From NCBI RefSeq assembly GCF_029227915.1, contig NC_079884.1, forward strand, positions 18,664,001 through 18,728,000: a DNA stretch of 64,000 nucleotides, written 5' to 3'. Shown here piece after piece: positions 1 through 11,051 of this stretch; positions within the stretch are counted from its first letter, which is position 1, and the number at the start of each line of letters is the position of its first letter. Origin of the DNA: Hydractinia symbiolongicarpus. Taxonomy: Eukaryota; Cnidaria; Hydrozoa; Anthoathecata; Hydractiniidae. Under the pieces are notes generated by a model. It saw only the letters and a list, made by a program, of their open reading frames with translations. It made no database searches and had not been told where the DNA came from. The translations under genes and the position numbers were made by a program.

Positions 1-403
1 TTTTTGATTGCGTCATGACGTTATAACACCGTCAACTACGTGTACAGTCCTCTAAAATCTGTTATATGACCTTTTGCTGCCTATTAATGGCCTTACACAT
101 AAATCACGTCGTCCCACATGTCTGTGCAAGTTGCCATTGGTCTCGTCCTTTCACTATCAATGCACTACGAACTCCCAAGTTCTTTTCCACTGCGCAATAG
201 CCTTATAACACCGTCAACTACGCGTACAGTCCTCCAAAGGCTGTTATATGACCTTTTGCCGCCTAATAATGACCTTACGCATCAATCACGTCCTTCCACA
301 TGTCTGTGTAAGTTGCCATTGGTCCATTCCTTTATCTGTTAATGTACTACGACGTCCTAAGTCGTTTTCCATTTGCTGCATGACGTTATAACACCGTCAA
401 CTA

Positions 404-413
404 CATGTACATG
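404..413. other. 10-bp perfect palindrome CATGTACATG in M3
   Basis: CATGTACATG reads the same on both strands and lies about 20 bases into the M3 monomer. Related monomers carry CATGTGCATG (M6), CGTGAACAGG or CGCGTACAGT at the same position, so the palindrome marks a subtype and is not universal. Confidence 0.75.
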
Positions 414-469
414 CCTCTAAAGGCTGTTATATGACCTTTTGCCGCCTAACAATGGCCTTACACGTAAAT

Positions 470-485
470 CACGTGGTTCCACGTG
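470..485. other. CACGTG-based inverted repeat in M3 (type example)
   Basis: CACGTGGTTCCACGTG consists of two perfect 7-bp inverted arms, CACGTGG and CCACGTG, separated by TT. Each arm contains a full CACGTG palindrome. The same dyad occurs at this monomer position in many G-class monomers. In C-class monomers it is replaced by the broken form CACGTCGTTCCACATG. The octamer ATCACGTG at 468-475 matches the budding-yeast CDEI consensus RTCACRTG and the general bHLH E-box/G-box. Binding of any protein here is unproven. Confidence 0.8.
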
Positions 486-1243
486 TCTGTTCAGGTTGCC
501 ATTGGTCTAGTCCTTTTACTATGAATACACTACGACGTCCCAAGTTCTTTTCTATTGCGCAATAGCGTTATAACACCGTCAACTACGTGAACAGGCCTCT
601 TAAGGCTGTTATATGACCTTTTGCCGCCTAATAATGGCCTTACACATCAATCACGTCGTTCCACATGTCTGGGCAAGTTGCCATTGGTTTATTCCTTTCA
701 CTATGAATACACTACGACGTCCCAAGTTCTTTTCCACTGCGCAATAGCCTTATAACACCGTCAACTACGCGTACAGTGCTCTAAAGTCTGTTATATCACC
801 TTTTGGCGCCTAATAATGACGTTACACATAAATCACGTGGTTCCGCGTGTCTACACTGGTTACCATTGGTTTATTCCCTCGACACTCAATGGACTACAAC
901 GTCCTAAGTCTATTTACATTGCTGCATGACGTTATAACACCGTTAACTACATGTGCATGCCTCTAAGGGCTGTTATATGACCTTTTGCCGCCTAATAACG
1001 GCCTAACACGTAAATCGCGTCGCTCCACATGTCTGGGCAAGTTGCCATTGGTCTGGTCCTTTCACTCTCAATGCACTACGACGTCCCAAGTTCTTTTCCA
1101 TTGCGCAATAGCCTTATAACACCGTCAACTACATGAACAGGCCTCCAAAGGCTGTTATATGGCATTTTGCCTCGTAATAACGTCCTTGCACGTAAATCAC
1201 GTCGTTCCACGTGTCTGTGCAGGTTGGGATTGGTCTAGTCCTT

Positions 1244-1256
1244 CCACTTTCAGTGG
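1244..1256. other. Short hairpin-capable dyad in M7
   Basis: CCACTTTCAGTGG has 5-bp inverted arms (CCACT and AGTGG) around TTC. It is specific to M7 monomers. It is followed by CGACGTACCAAGTCG, another weak dyad. One M7 copy (27854-27996) has lost the sequence immediately after the dyad's CAG. Confidence 0.65.
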
Positions 1257-1476
1257 ACTACGACGTACCAAGTCGTTTTCCATAACGCCATGGCCTTATA
1301 ACACCGTCTACTACGTGAACAGGCCTCTAAAGTTTGTTATATTACCTTTTGCCGCCTAAAACGGCCTTACACGTAAATCACGTGGTTCCCCGTGTCTGTT
1401 CAGGTTGCCATTGCTCTAGTCCTACCACTACAAATGTACTACGACGTCCCAAATCGTTTTTGATTGCGTCATGACG

Positions 1477-3476
1477 TTATAACACCGTCAACTACGTGTA
1501 CAGTCCTCTAAAATCTGTTATATGACCTTTTGCTGCCTATTAATGGCCTTACACATAAATCACGTCGTCCCACATGTCTGTGCAAGTTGCCATTGGTCTC
1601 GTCCTTTCACTATCAATGCACTACGAACTCCCAAGTTCTTTTCCACTGCGCAATAGCGTTATAACACCGTCAACTACGTGAACAGGCCTCTTAAGGCTGT
1701 TATATGACCTTTTGCCGCCTAATAATGGCCTTACACATCAATCACGTCGTTCCACATGTCTGGGCAAGTTGCCATTGGTTTATTCCTTTCACTATGAATA
1801 CACTACGACGTCCCAAGTTCTTTTCCATTGCGCAATAGCCTTATAACACCGTCAATTACATGAACAGGCCTCCAAAGGCTGTTATATGGCCTTTTGCCTC
1901 GTAATAACGTCCTTGCACGTAAATCAAGTCGTTCCACGTGTCTGTGCAGGTTGGGATTGGTCTAGTCCTTCCACTCTCAATGGACTACGACGTCCGAAGT
2001 CGTTTTCCATAACGCCATGGCCTTATAACTACGTAAACTACGTGAACAGGCCTCTAAAGGTTGTCATATTACCTTTTGCCGCCTAAAACGGCCTTACACG
2101 TAAATCACGTGGTTCCACGTGTCTTTTCAGGTTGCCATTGCTCTAGTCCTACCACTACAAATGTACTACGACGTCCCAAATCTTCTTACATTGCGGAATA
2201 GCCTTATAACACCGTCAACTACGTGAGCAGGCCTCTAAAGGTTTTTATATGGCCTTTTGCCGCCTAATAATGGCCTTACACACAAATCACGTCGTTCCAC
2301 ATGTCTGTGCAGGTTGCCATTGGTCTAGTCCTTTCACTATCAATGGACTACGACTTCCTAAGTCGTTTTCGATTGCGTCATGACGTTATAACACCGTCAA
2401 CTACGTGTACAGTCCTCTAAAATCTGTTATATGACCTTTTGCTGCCTATTAATGGCCTTACACATAAATCACGTCGTCCCACATGTCTGTGCAAGTTGCC
2501 ATTGGTCCGGTCCTTTCACTATCAATGCACTACGACCTCCCAAGTTCATTTCCACTGCGCAATAGCCTTATAACACCGTCAACTACGCGTACAGTGCTCT
2601 AAAGTCTGTTATATCACCTTTTGGCGCCTAATAATGACGTTACACATAAATCACGTGGTTCCGCGTGTCTACACTGGTTACCATTGGTTTATTCCCTCGA
2701 CACTCAATGGACTACAACGTCCTAAGTCTATTTACATTGCTGCATGACGTTATAACACCGTTAACTACATGTGCATGCCTCTAAGGGCTGTTATATGACC
2801 TTTTGCCGCCTAATAACGGCCTTACACGTAAATCGCGTCGCTCCACATGTCTGGGCAAGTTGCCATTGGTCTGGTCCTTTCACTCTCAATGCACTACGAC
2901 GTCCCAAGTTCTTTTCCATTGCGCAATAGCGTTATAACTCCGTCAACTACGTGAACAGGCCTCTAAAGGCTGTTATATGACCTTTTGCCGCCTAATAATA
3001 GCCTTACACATCAATCACGTCGTTCCACATGTCTGGGCAAGTTGCCATTGGTTTAGTCCTTTCACTATGAATACACTACGACGTCCCAAGTTCTTTTCCA
3101 TTGCGCAATAGCCTTATAACACCGTCAACTACATGAACAGGCCTCCAAAGGCTGTTATATGGCATTTTGCCTCGTAATAACGTCCTTGCACGTAAATCAC
3201 GTCGTTCCACGTGTCTGTGCAGGTTGGGATTGGTCTAGTCCTTCCACTTTTAGTGGACTACGACGTACCAAGTCGTTTTCCATAACGCCATGGCCTTATA
3301 ACACCGTCTACTACGTGAACAGGCCTCTAAAGGTTGTTATATTACCTTTTGCCGCCTAAAACGGCCTTACACGTAAATCACGTGGTTCCCCGTGTCTGTT
3401 CAGGTTGCCATTGCTCTAGTCCTACCACTACAAATGTACTACGACGTCCCAAATCGTTTTTGATTGCGTCATGACG
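1477..3476 (+). repeat. Rearranged 11-monomer HOR variant (2000 bp)
   Basis: The monomer order is M1 (1477), M4 (1659), M7' (1841), M8' (2023), M9 (2204), M1' (2386), M5 (2568), M6 (2750), M4-like (2932), M7 (3114), M8 (3296), then M1 again at 3477. Compared with the octamer, M2 and M3 are missing and a run M7'-M8'-M9-M1' is inserted. The M7'/M8' pair reads GTAAACTACG with GTTGTCATATTACC, a distinct sub-lineage. The last nine monomers (1841-3476, 1636 bp) recur at 23671, 26581 and 38603, so they form a HOR segment in their own right. Confidence 0.88.
2350..2399. other. Cluster of dyads at the M9/M1' monomer junction
   Basis: Four symmetric elements lie within 50 bp. ACGACTTCCTAAGTCGT (2350-2366) has perfect 7-bp arms around CCT. 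CGTCATGACG (2376-2385) is a 10-bp perfect palindrome. GTTATAAC (2385-2392) is an 8-bp perfect palindrome. TGACG-N9-CGTCA (2381-2399) is an inverted repeat spanning GTTATAAC. This is the densest palindromic stretch of any monomer type I read, and it recurs wherever M9 is followed by M1'. Confidence 0.8.
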
Positions 3477-4932
3477 TTATAACACCGTCAACTACGTGTA
3501 CAGTCCTCTAAAATCTGTTATATGACCTTTCGCTGCCTATTAATGGCCTTACACATAAATCACGTCGTCCCACATGTCTGTGCAAGTTGCCATTGGTCTC
3601 GTCCTTTCACTATCAATGCACTACGAACTCCCAAGTTCTTTTCCACTGCGCAATAGCCTTATAACACCGTCAACTACGCGTACAGTCCTCCAAAGGCTGT
3701 TATATGACCTTTTGCCGCCTAATAATGACCTTACGCATCAATCACGTCCTTCCACATGTCTGTGTAAGTTGCCATTGGTCCATTCCTTTATCTGTTAATG
3801 TACTACGACGTCCTAAGTCGTTTTCCATTTGCTGCATGACGTTATAACACCGTCAACTACATGTACATGCCTCTAAAGGCTGTTATATGACCTTTTGCCG
3901 CCTAACAATGGCCTTACACGTAAATCACGTGGTTCCACGTGTCTGTTCAGGTTGCCATTGGTCTAGTCCTTTTACTATGAATACACTACGACGTCCCAAG
4001 TTCTTTTCTATTGCGCAATAGCGTTATAACACCGTCAACTACGTGAACAGGCCTCTTAAGGCTGTTATATGACCTTTTGCCGCCTAATAATGGCCTTACA
4101 CATCAATCACGTCGTTCCACATGTCTGGGCAAGTTGCCATTGGTTTATTCCTTTCACTATGAATACACTACGACGTCCCAAGTTCTTTTCCACTGCGCAA
4201 TAGCCTTATAACACCGTCAACTACGCGTACAGTGCTCTAAAGTCTGTTATATCACCTTTTGGCGCCTAATAATGACGTTACACATAAATCACGTGGTTCC
4301 GCGTGTCTACACTGGTTACCATTGGTTTATTCCCTCGACACTCAATGGACTACAACGTCCTAAGTCTATTTACATTGCTGCATGACGTTATAACACCGTT
4401 AACTACATGTGCATGCCTCTAAGGGCTGTTATATGACCTTTTGCCGCCTTATAACGGCCTTACACGTAAATCGCGTCGCTCCACATGTCTGGGCAAGTTG
4501 CCATTGGTCTGGTCCTTTCACTCTCAATGCACTACGACGTCCCAAGTTCTTTTCCATTGCGCAATAGCCTTATAACACCGTCAACTACATGAACAGGCCT
4601 CCAAAGGCTGTTATATGGCATTTTGCCTCGTAATAACGTCCTTGCACGTAAATCACGTCGTTCCACGTGTCTGTGCAGGTTGGGATTGGTCTAGTCCTTC
4701 CACTTTCAGTGGACTACGACGTACCAAGTCGTTTTCCATAACGCCATGGCCTTATAACACCGTCTACTACGTGAACAGGCCTCTAAAGGTTGTTATATTA
4801 CCTTTTGCCGCCTAAAACGGCCTTACACGTAAATCACGTGGTTCCCCGTGTCTGTTCAGGTTGCCATTGCTCTAGTCCTACCACTACAAATGTACTACGA
4901 CGTCCCAAATCGTTTTTGATTGCGTCATGACG
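3477..4932 (+). repeat. 8-monomer higher-order repeat, copy 2 (M1-M8, 1456 bp)
   Basis: Monomer starts at 3477, 3659, 3842, 4024, 4206, 4388, 4570 and 4752 reproduce the type order and spacing of 21-1476, including the 183-bp M2 and the 181-bp M8. The near identity over 1456 bp, against much lower identity between adjacent monomers, implies recent amplification of the octamer as a unit. Confidence 0.93.
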
Positions 4933-5479
4933 TTATAACACCGTCAACTACGTGTACAGTCCTCTAAAATCTGTTATATGACCTTTTGCTGCCTATTAAT
5001 GGCCTTACACATAAATCACGTCGTCCCACATGTCTGTGCAAGTTGCCATTGGTCTCGTCCTTTCACTATCAATGCACTACGAACTCCCAAGTTCTTTTCC
5101 ACTGCGCAATAGCCAAATAACACCGTCAACTACGCGTACAGTCCTCCAAAGGCTGTTATATGACCTTTTGCCGCCTAATAATCACCTTACGCATCAATCA
5201 CGTCCTTCCACATGTCTGTGTAAGTTGCCATTGGTCCATTCCTTTATCTGTTAATGTACTACGACGTCCTAAGTCGTTTTCCATTTGCTGCATGACGTTA
5301 TAACACCGTCAACTACATGTACATGCCTCTAAAGGCTGTTATATGACCTTTTGCCGCCTAACAATGGCCTTACACGTAAATCACGTGGTTCCACGTGTCT
5401 GTTCAGGTTGCCATTGGTCTAGTCCTTTTACTATGAATACACTACGACGTCCCAAGTTCTTTTCTATTGCGCAATAGCG
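4933..5479 (+). repeat. Partial HOR copy: M1, M2, M3 only
   Basis: A third octamer begins at 4933 with M1, M2 and M3 and then leaves the octamer order at 5480. M2 has the variant start CAAATAACACC at about 5114, the only copy seen in which the TTATAA box is disrupted in this way. This is the edge of the homogenised octamer domain. Confidence 0.85.
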
Positions 5480-7115
5480 TTATAACACCGTCAACTACGT
5501 GAACAGGCCTCTAAATGCTGTTATATGACCTTCTGCCGCCTAATAATGGCCTTACACATCAATCACGTAGTTCCACGTGTCTGTTCAGGTTGCCATTGGT
5601 CTAGTCCTACCACTATGAATGTAGTACGACGTCCCAAATCGTTTTACATTGCGCAATAGCCTTATAACACAGTCAACTGCGTGAACAGGTCTCTAAAGGT
5701 TGTGATATAACCTTTGACGCCTAATAACGGCCTTACACGTAAATCACGTGGTTCCACGTGTCTGTTCAGGTTGCCATTGGTCTAGTCCTACCACTATGAA
5801 TGTACTACAACGTCCCAAATCGTCTTACATTGCGCAATGGCTTTATAACACCGTCAACTACGTGTACTGGCCTCTAAAAGCTGTTATATGACCTTTTGCC
5901 TCCTAGTAATGGCCTTACACATAATTCACGTGGTTCCACGTGTCTGTTCAGGTTGCCATTGGTCTAGTCCTACCACTACGAATATACTACGACGTCCCAA
6001 ATCGTTTAACATTGCGAAATAGCCTTATAACGCCGTCAACTACGTGAGGAGCTCTCTACATGTTTTTATATGGCCTTTTGCCACCTAATAATGGCCTTAC
6101 ACATAAATAACGTCGTTTCACATGTCTGGGGAAGTTGCCATTGGTCTGGTCCTTTCACTCTCAATGCACTACAACGTCCCAAGTATTTTTCCATTGCGCA
6201 ATAGCCTTATAACACCGTCAACTACATGAACAGGCCTCCAAAGGCTGTTGTATGGCCTTTTGCCTCGCAATAACGTCCTTGCACGTAAATCACGTCGTCC
6301 CACATGTCTGTGCAAGTTGCCATTGGTCTCGTCCTTTCACTATCAATGCACTACGACCTCCCAAGTTCTTTTCCACTGCGCAATAGCTTTATAACACCGT
6401 CAACTACGCGTACAGTCCTCTAAAGTCCGTTATATCACCTTTTGGCGCCTAATAATGACGTTACACATAAATCACGTGGTTCCGCGTGTCTACACTGGTT
6501 ACCATTGGTTTATTCCCTCGACACTCAATGGACTACAACGTCCTAAGTCTATTTACATTGCTGCATGACGTTATAACACCGTTAACTACATGTGCATGCC
6601 TCTAAGGGCTGTTATATGACCATTTTGCTGCCTAATAACGGCGTTACACGTAAATCACGTAGTTCCACGTGTCTGTTCAGGTTGCCATTGGTCTAGTCCT
6701 TTCACTATGAATACACTACGACGTCCCAAGTTCTTTTCAATTGCGCAATAGCCTTATAACACCGTCAACTACATGAACAGGCCTCCAAAGGCTGTTATAT
6801 AACCTTTTGCCGCCTAAAACGGCCTTACACGTAAATCACGTCGTTCCACATGTCTGTGCAGGTTGGGATTGGTCTAGTCCTTCCACTTTCAGTGGACTAC
6901 GACGTACCAAGTCGTTTTCCATAACGCCATGGCCTTATAACACCGTCTACTACGTGAACAGGCCTCTAAAGGTTGTTATATAACCTTTTGCCGCCTAAAA
7001 CGGCCTTACACGTAAATCACGTCGTTCCACATGTCTAGGCAAGTTGCCATTGGTTTAGTCCTTTCACTATGAACACACTACGACGTCCCAAGTTCTTTTC
7101 CATTGCTCAATAGCC
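5480..7115 (+). repeat. Diverged monomer block (types not in the octamer)
   Basis: Starts at 5480, 5662, 5843, 6025, 6207, 6389, 6571, 6754 and 6935. New subtypes appear: CTCTAAATGCTG with CCTTCTGCC (5480), CTGCGTGAACAGGTCTC with a base missing in CCTTTGACGCC (5662), GTGTACTGGCCTCTAAAAGC with CCTCCTAGTAATGG (5843) and GTGAGGAGCTCTCTACATG (6025). The monomer from 6571 is 183 bp because of an extra base in GACCATTTTGC. The run 5480-6206 recurs almost intact at 40786-41512. Confidence 0.88.
6975..6984. other. 10-bp perfect palindrome GTTATATAAC
   Basis: GTTATATAAC is self-complementary and sits in the longer near-symmetric GGTTGTTATATAACC. The element appears in monomers with CTCTAAAGGTTG and is absent where the position reads GCTGTTATATGACC. 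It is AT-rich and resembles a TATA element, but nothing else here suggests a promoter. Confidence 0.7.
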
Positions 7116-8364
7116 TTATAACACCATCAACTACATGAACAGGCCTCCTAAGGCTATGGCTTTTTGCCTCGTAATAACGTCCTTGCACGTAAATCACGTC
7201 GTTCCACGTGTCTGTGCAGGTTGGGATTGGTCTAGTCCTTCCACTTTCAGTGGACTACGACGTACCAAGTCGTTTTCCATAACGCCATGGCCTTATAACA
7301 CCGTCTACTACGTGAACAGGCCTCTAAAGGTTGTTCCGCCTAAAACGGCCTTACACGTAAATCACGTGGTTCCACGTGTCTGTTCAGGTTGCCATTGCTC
7401 TAGTCCTACCACTACAAATGTACTACGACGTCCCAAATCGTTTTACATTGCGGAATAGCCTTATAACACCGTCAACTACGTGAGCAGGCCTCTAAAGGGG
7501 TTTATATGGCCTTTTGCCGCCTAATAATGGCCTTACACATAAGTCACGTCGCTCCACATGTCTGGGCAAGTTGCCATTGGTCTAGTCCTTTCACTATCAA
7601 TGCACTACGACGTCCCAAGTTGTTTTCCATGGTGCCATGACATTATAGCACCGTCAACTAGGTGTACAGGCCTCTAAAGGCTGTTATATTACCTTTTACC
7701 GCCTATTAATGGCCTTATCCATAAGTCACGTCGTTTGACACGTCTGGGCAAGTTGCCATTGGTCTACTCCTTTCACTATGAATACACTACGACGTCCCAA
7801 GTTCTTTTCCATTGCGCAAAAGCCTTATAACACCGTCAACTACATGAACAGGCCTCCAAAGGCTGTTATATGACCTTTCGCCGCCTAATAATGACCTTAC
7901 GCATCAATCACGCCGTTCCACATGTCTGGGCAAGTTGCCATTGGTTTAGTCCTTTCACTATGAATACACTACGACGTCCCAAGTTCTTTTCCATTGCTTA
8001 ATAGCCTTATAACACCATCAACTACATGAACAGGCCTCCAAAGGCTATGGCCTTTTGCCTCGTAATAACGTCCTTGCACGTAAATCACGTCGTTCCACGT
8101 GTCTGTGCAGGTTGGGATTGGTCTAGTCCTTCCACTTTCAGTGGACTACGACGTACCAAGTCGTTTTCCATAACGCCATGGCCTTATAACGCCGTCTACT
8201 ACGTGAACAGGCCTCTAAAGGTTGTTATATAACCTTTTGCCGCCTAAAACGGCCTTACACGTAAATCACGTCGTTCCACATGTCTAGGCAAATTGCCATT
8301 GGTTTAGTCCTTTCACTATGAACACACTACGACGTTCCAAGTTCTTTTCCATTGCTCAATAGCC
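7116..8364 (+). repeat. 1249-bp 7-monomer HOR with deletion-marked monomers, copy 1
   Basis: Starts at 7116, 7293, 7461, 7643, 7825, 8007 and 8184 give lengths of 177, 168, 182, 182, 182, 177 and 181 bp. The 177-bp monomers lack 5 bases (GGCTATGGC in place of GGCTGTTATATGGC). The 168-bp monomer lacks about 13 bases (GGTTGTTCCGCC in place of GGTTGTTATATAACCTTTTGCCGCC). The unit repeats directly downstream. The 168-bp deletion also fuses two reading frames, giving a spurious 107-codon open frame. Confidence 0.9.
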
Positions 8365-9255
8365 TTATAACACCATCAACTACATGAACAGGCCTCCTAA
8401 GGCTATGGCTTTTTGCCTCGTAATAACGTCCTTGCACGTAAATCACGTCGTTCCACGTGTCTGTGCAGGTTGGGATTGGTCTAGTCCTTCCACTTTCAGT
8501 GGACTACGACGTACCAAGTCGTTTTCCATAACGCCATGGCCTTATAACACCGTCTACTACGTGAACAGGCCTCTAAAGGTTGTTCCGCCTAAAACGGCCT
8601 TACACGTAAATCACGTGGTTCCACGTGTCTGTTCAGGTTGCCATTGCTCTAGTCCTACCACTACAAATGTACTACGACGTCCCAAATCGTTTTACATTGC
8701 AGAATAGCCTTATAACACCGTCAACTACGTGAGCAGGCCTCTAAAGGGGTTTTTATGGCCTTTTGCCGCCTAATAATGGCCTTACACATAAGTCACGTCG
8801 CTCCACATGTCTGGGCAAGTTGCCATTGGTCTAGTCCTTTCACTATCAATGCACTACGACGTCCCAAGTTGTTTTCCATGGTGCCATGACATTATAGCAC
8901 CGTCAACTAGGTGTACAGGCCTCTAAAGGCTGTTATATTACCTTTTACCGCCTATTAATGGCCTTATCCATAAGTCACGTCGTTTGACACGTCTGGGCAA
9001 GTTGCCATTGGTCTACTCCTTTCACTATGAATACACTACGACGTCCCAAGTTCTTTTCCATTGCGCGAAAGCCTTATAACACCGTCAACTACATGAACAG
9101 GCCTCCAAAGGCTGTTATATGACCTTTTGCCGCCTAATAATGACCTTACGCATCAATCACGTCGTTCCACATGTCTGGGCAAGTTGCCATTGGTTTAGTC
9201 CTTTTACTATGAATACACTACGACGTCCCAAGTTCTTTTCCATTGCGCAATAGCC
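8365..9255 (+). repeat. 1249-bp HOR, copy 2 (first five monomers)
   Basis: Starts at 8365, 8542, 8710, 8892 and 9074 repeat the 177/168/182/182/182 length pattern of 7116-8006 exactly 1249 bp further on. Scattered single-base differences include GGGGTTTTTATGG for GGGGTTTATATGG. The match to the 7-mer breaks after 9256, where different monomer types follow. Confidence 0.88.
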
Positions 9256-11051
9256 TTATAACACCATCAACTACGTGAGCAGGCCTCTAAAGGTTTTTAT
9301 ATGGCCTTTTGCCGCCTAATAATGGCTTTACACATAAATCACGTCGTCCCACATGTCTGTGCAAGTTGCCATTGGTCTCGTCCTTTCACTATCAATGCAC
9401 TACGACCTCCAATGTTCTTTTCCACTGCGCAATAGCCTTATAACACCGTCAACTACGCGTACAGTCCTCTAAAGTCCGTTATATCACCTTTTGCCGCCTA
9501 ATAACGGCCTTACACGTAAATCACGTAGTTCCACGTGTGTGTTCAGGTTCCCATTGGTCTAGTCCTACCACTATGAATGTAGTACGACGTCCTAAATCGT
9601 TTTACATTGCGGAATAGCCTTATAACACCGTTTACTACGTGAGCAGGCCTCTAAAGGGGTTTATATGGCCTTTTGCCGCTTAATAATGGCCTTACACATA
9701 AATCACGTCGTTCCACATGTCTGTGTAAGTTGCCATTGGTCCATTCCTTTATCTGTTAATGTACTACGACGTCCTAAGTCGTTTTCCATTTGCTGCATGA
9801 CGTTATAACACCGTCAACTACATCTACATGCCTCGAAAGGCTGTTATATGACCTTTTGCCGCCTAACAATGGCCTTACACGTAAATCACGTGGTTCCACG
9901 TGTCTGTTCAGGTTGCCACTGGTCTAGTCCTTTCACTATGAATACACTACGACGTCCCAAGTTCTTTTCAATTGCGCAATAGCCTTATAACACGGTCAAC
10001 TACATGAACAGGCCTCCAAAGGCTGTTATATGACCTTTTGCCGCCTAATAATGACCTTACGCATCAATCACGTCGTTCCACATGTCTGGGCAAGTTGCCA
10101 TTGGTTTAGTCCTTTCACTATGAATACACTACGACCTCCCAAGTTCTTTTCCATTGCTCAATAGCCTGATAACACCATCAACTACATGAACAGGCCTCCA
10201 AAGGCTATGGCCTTTTGCCTCGTAATAACGTCCTTGCACGTAAATCACGTCGTTCCACGTGTCTGTGCAGGTTGGGATTGGTCTAGTCCTTCCACTTTCA
10301 GTGGACTACGACGTACCAAGTCGTTTTCCATAACGCCATGGCCTTATAACACCGTCTACTACGTGAACAGGCCTCTAAAGGTTGTTATATAACCTTTTGC
10401 CGCCTAAAACGGCCTTACACGTAAATCACGTCGTTCCACATGTCTGGGCAAGTTGCCATTGGTTTAGTCCTTTCACTATAAATACACTACGACGTCCCAA
10501 GTTCTTTTCCATTGCTCAATAGCCTTATAACACCATCAACTACATGAACAGGCCTCCAAAGGCTATGACCTTTTGCCTCGTAATAACGTCCTTGCACGTA
10601 AATCACGTCGTTCCACGTGTCTGTGCAGGTTGGGATTGTACTAGTCCTTCCACTTTCAGTGGACTACGACGTACCAAGTCGTTTTCCATAACGCCATGGC
10701 CTTATAACACCATCCACTACGTGAACAGGCCTCTAAAGGTTGTTCCGCCTAAAACAGCCTTACACGTAAATCACGTGGTTCCACGTGTCTGTTCAGGTTG
10801 CCATTGCTCTAGTCCCACCACTACAAATGTACTACGACGTCCCAAATCGTTTTACATTGCGGAATAGCCTTATAACACCCTCAACTACGTGAGCAGGCCT
10901 CTAAAGGTTTTTATATGGCCTTTTGCCGCCTAATAATGGCCTTACACACAAATCACGTCGTTCCACATGTCTGGGCAAGTTGCCATTGCTCTGGTCCTTT
11001 CACTCTTAATGCACTACGACGTCCCAAGTTCTTTTCCATTGCGCAATAGCG
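9256..11051 (+). repeat. Mosaic block, shared with 19.8-22.0 kb
   Basis: Starts at 9256, 9438, 9620, 9803, 9985, 10167, 10344, 10525, 10702 and 10870. Monomers 9620-10166 match 20208-20754 at a constant offset of 10,588. Monomers from 9985 to about 10980 match from 20972 at an offset of 10,987. The offset changes by 399 bp, which equals the 217-bp aberrant monomer at 20573 plus one 182-bp monomer. The monomer at 10167 starts CTGATAACACC, a point variant of the TTATAA box. The 177/168-bp pair is again present (10525, 10702). Confidence 0.85.

Larger units (their letters stand above)
21..1476 (+). repeat. 8-monomer higher-order repeat, copy 1 (M1-M8, 1456 bp)
   Basis: Eight distinguishable monomers start at 21 (M1), 203 (M2), 386 (M3), 568 (M4), 750 (M5), 932 (M6), 1114 (M7) and 1296 (M8). 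The M1 type then returns at 1477. Neighbouring monomers differ at many positions, but the whole octamer reappears at 3477-4932 with only a handful of mismatches (for example near 1331, 1011-1015 and 3531). That contrast is the signature of a higher-order repeat. Bases 1-20 are the tail of a preceding M8-type monomer. Confidence 0.93.

Noticed and set aside
118-342. 74-codon open frame in M1/M2, also at 3574, 5030, 28275 and 40336
   Set aside because: It is another HOR-linked chance frame spanning two monomers. It resembles no protein family and appears only where M1 is followed by M2.
1159-1359. Recurrent open frame of 61-68 codons in M7-type monomers, here and at about 25 other places
   Set aside because: It is the monomer itself read in one frame. 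It crosses the monomer boundary, other monomer types have stops there, and 182 is not a multiple of 3, so the frame is lost in the next unit. It recurs because the DNA was amplified, not because a protein is conserved.
6975-6984. Promoter from TATA-like TTATATAA with an upstream or downstream CCAAT-like ATTGG
   Set aside because: Both elements are parts of the repeat and occur in many monomers at fixed spacing, with no gene downstream. Transcription of the satellite is possible but not shown by sequence.
7135-7458. 107-codon open frame, also at 8384, 10544, 21531 and 46247
   Set aside because: It exists only because the 13-bp deletion joins the M7 and M8 frames. There is no domain, splice signal or upstream context, and the frame follows the deletion lineage.
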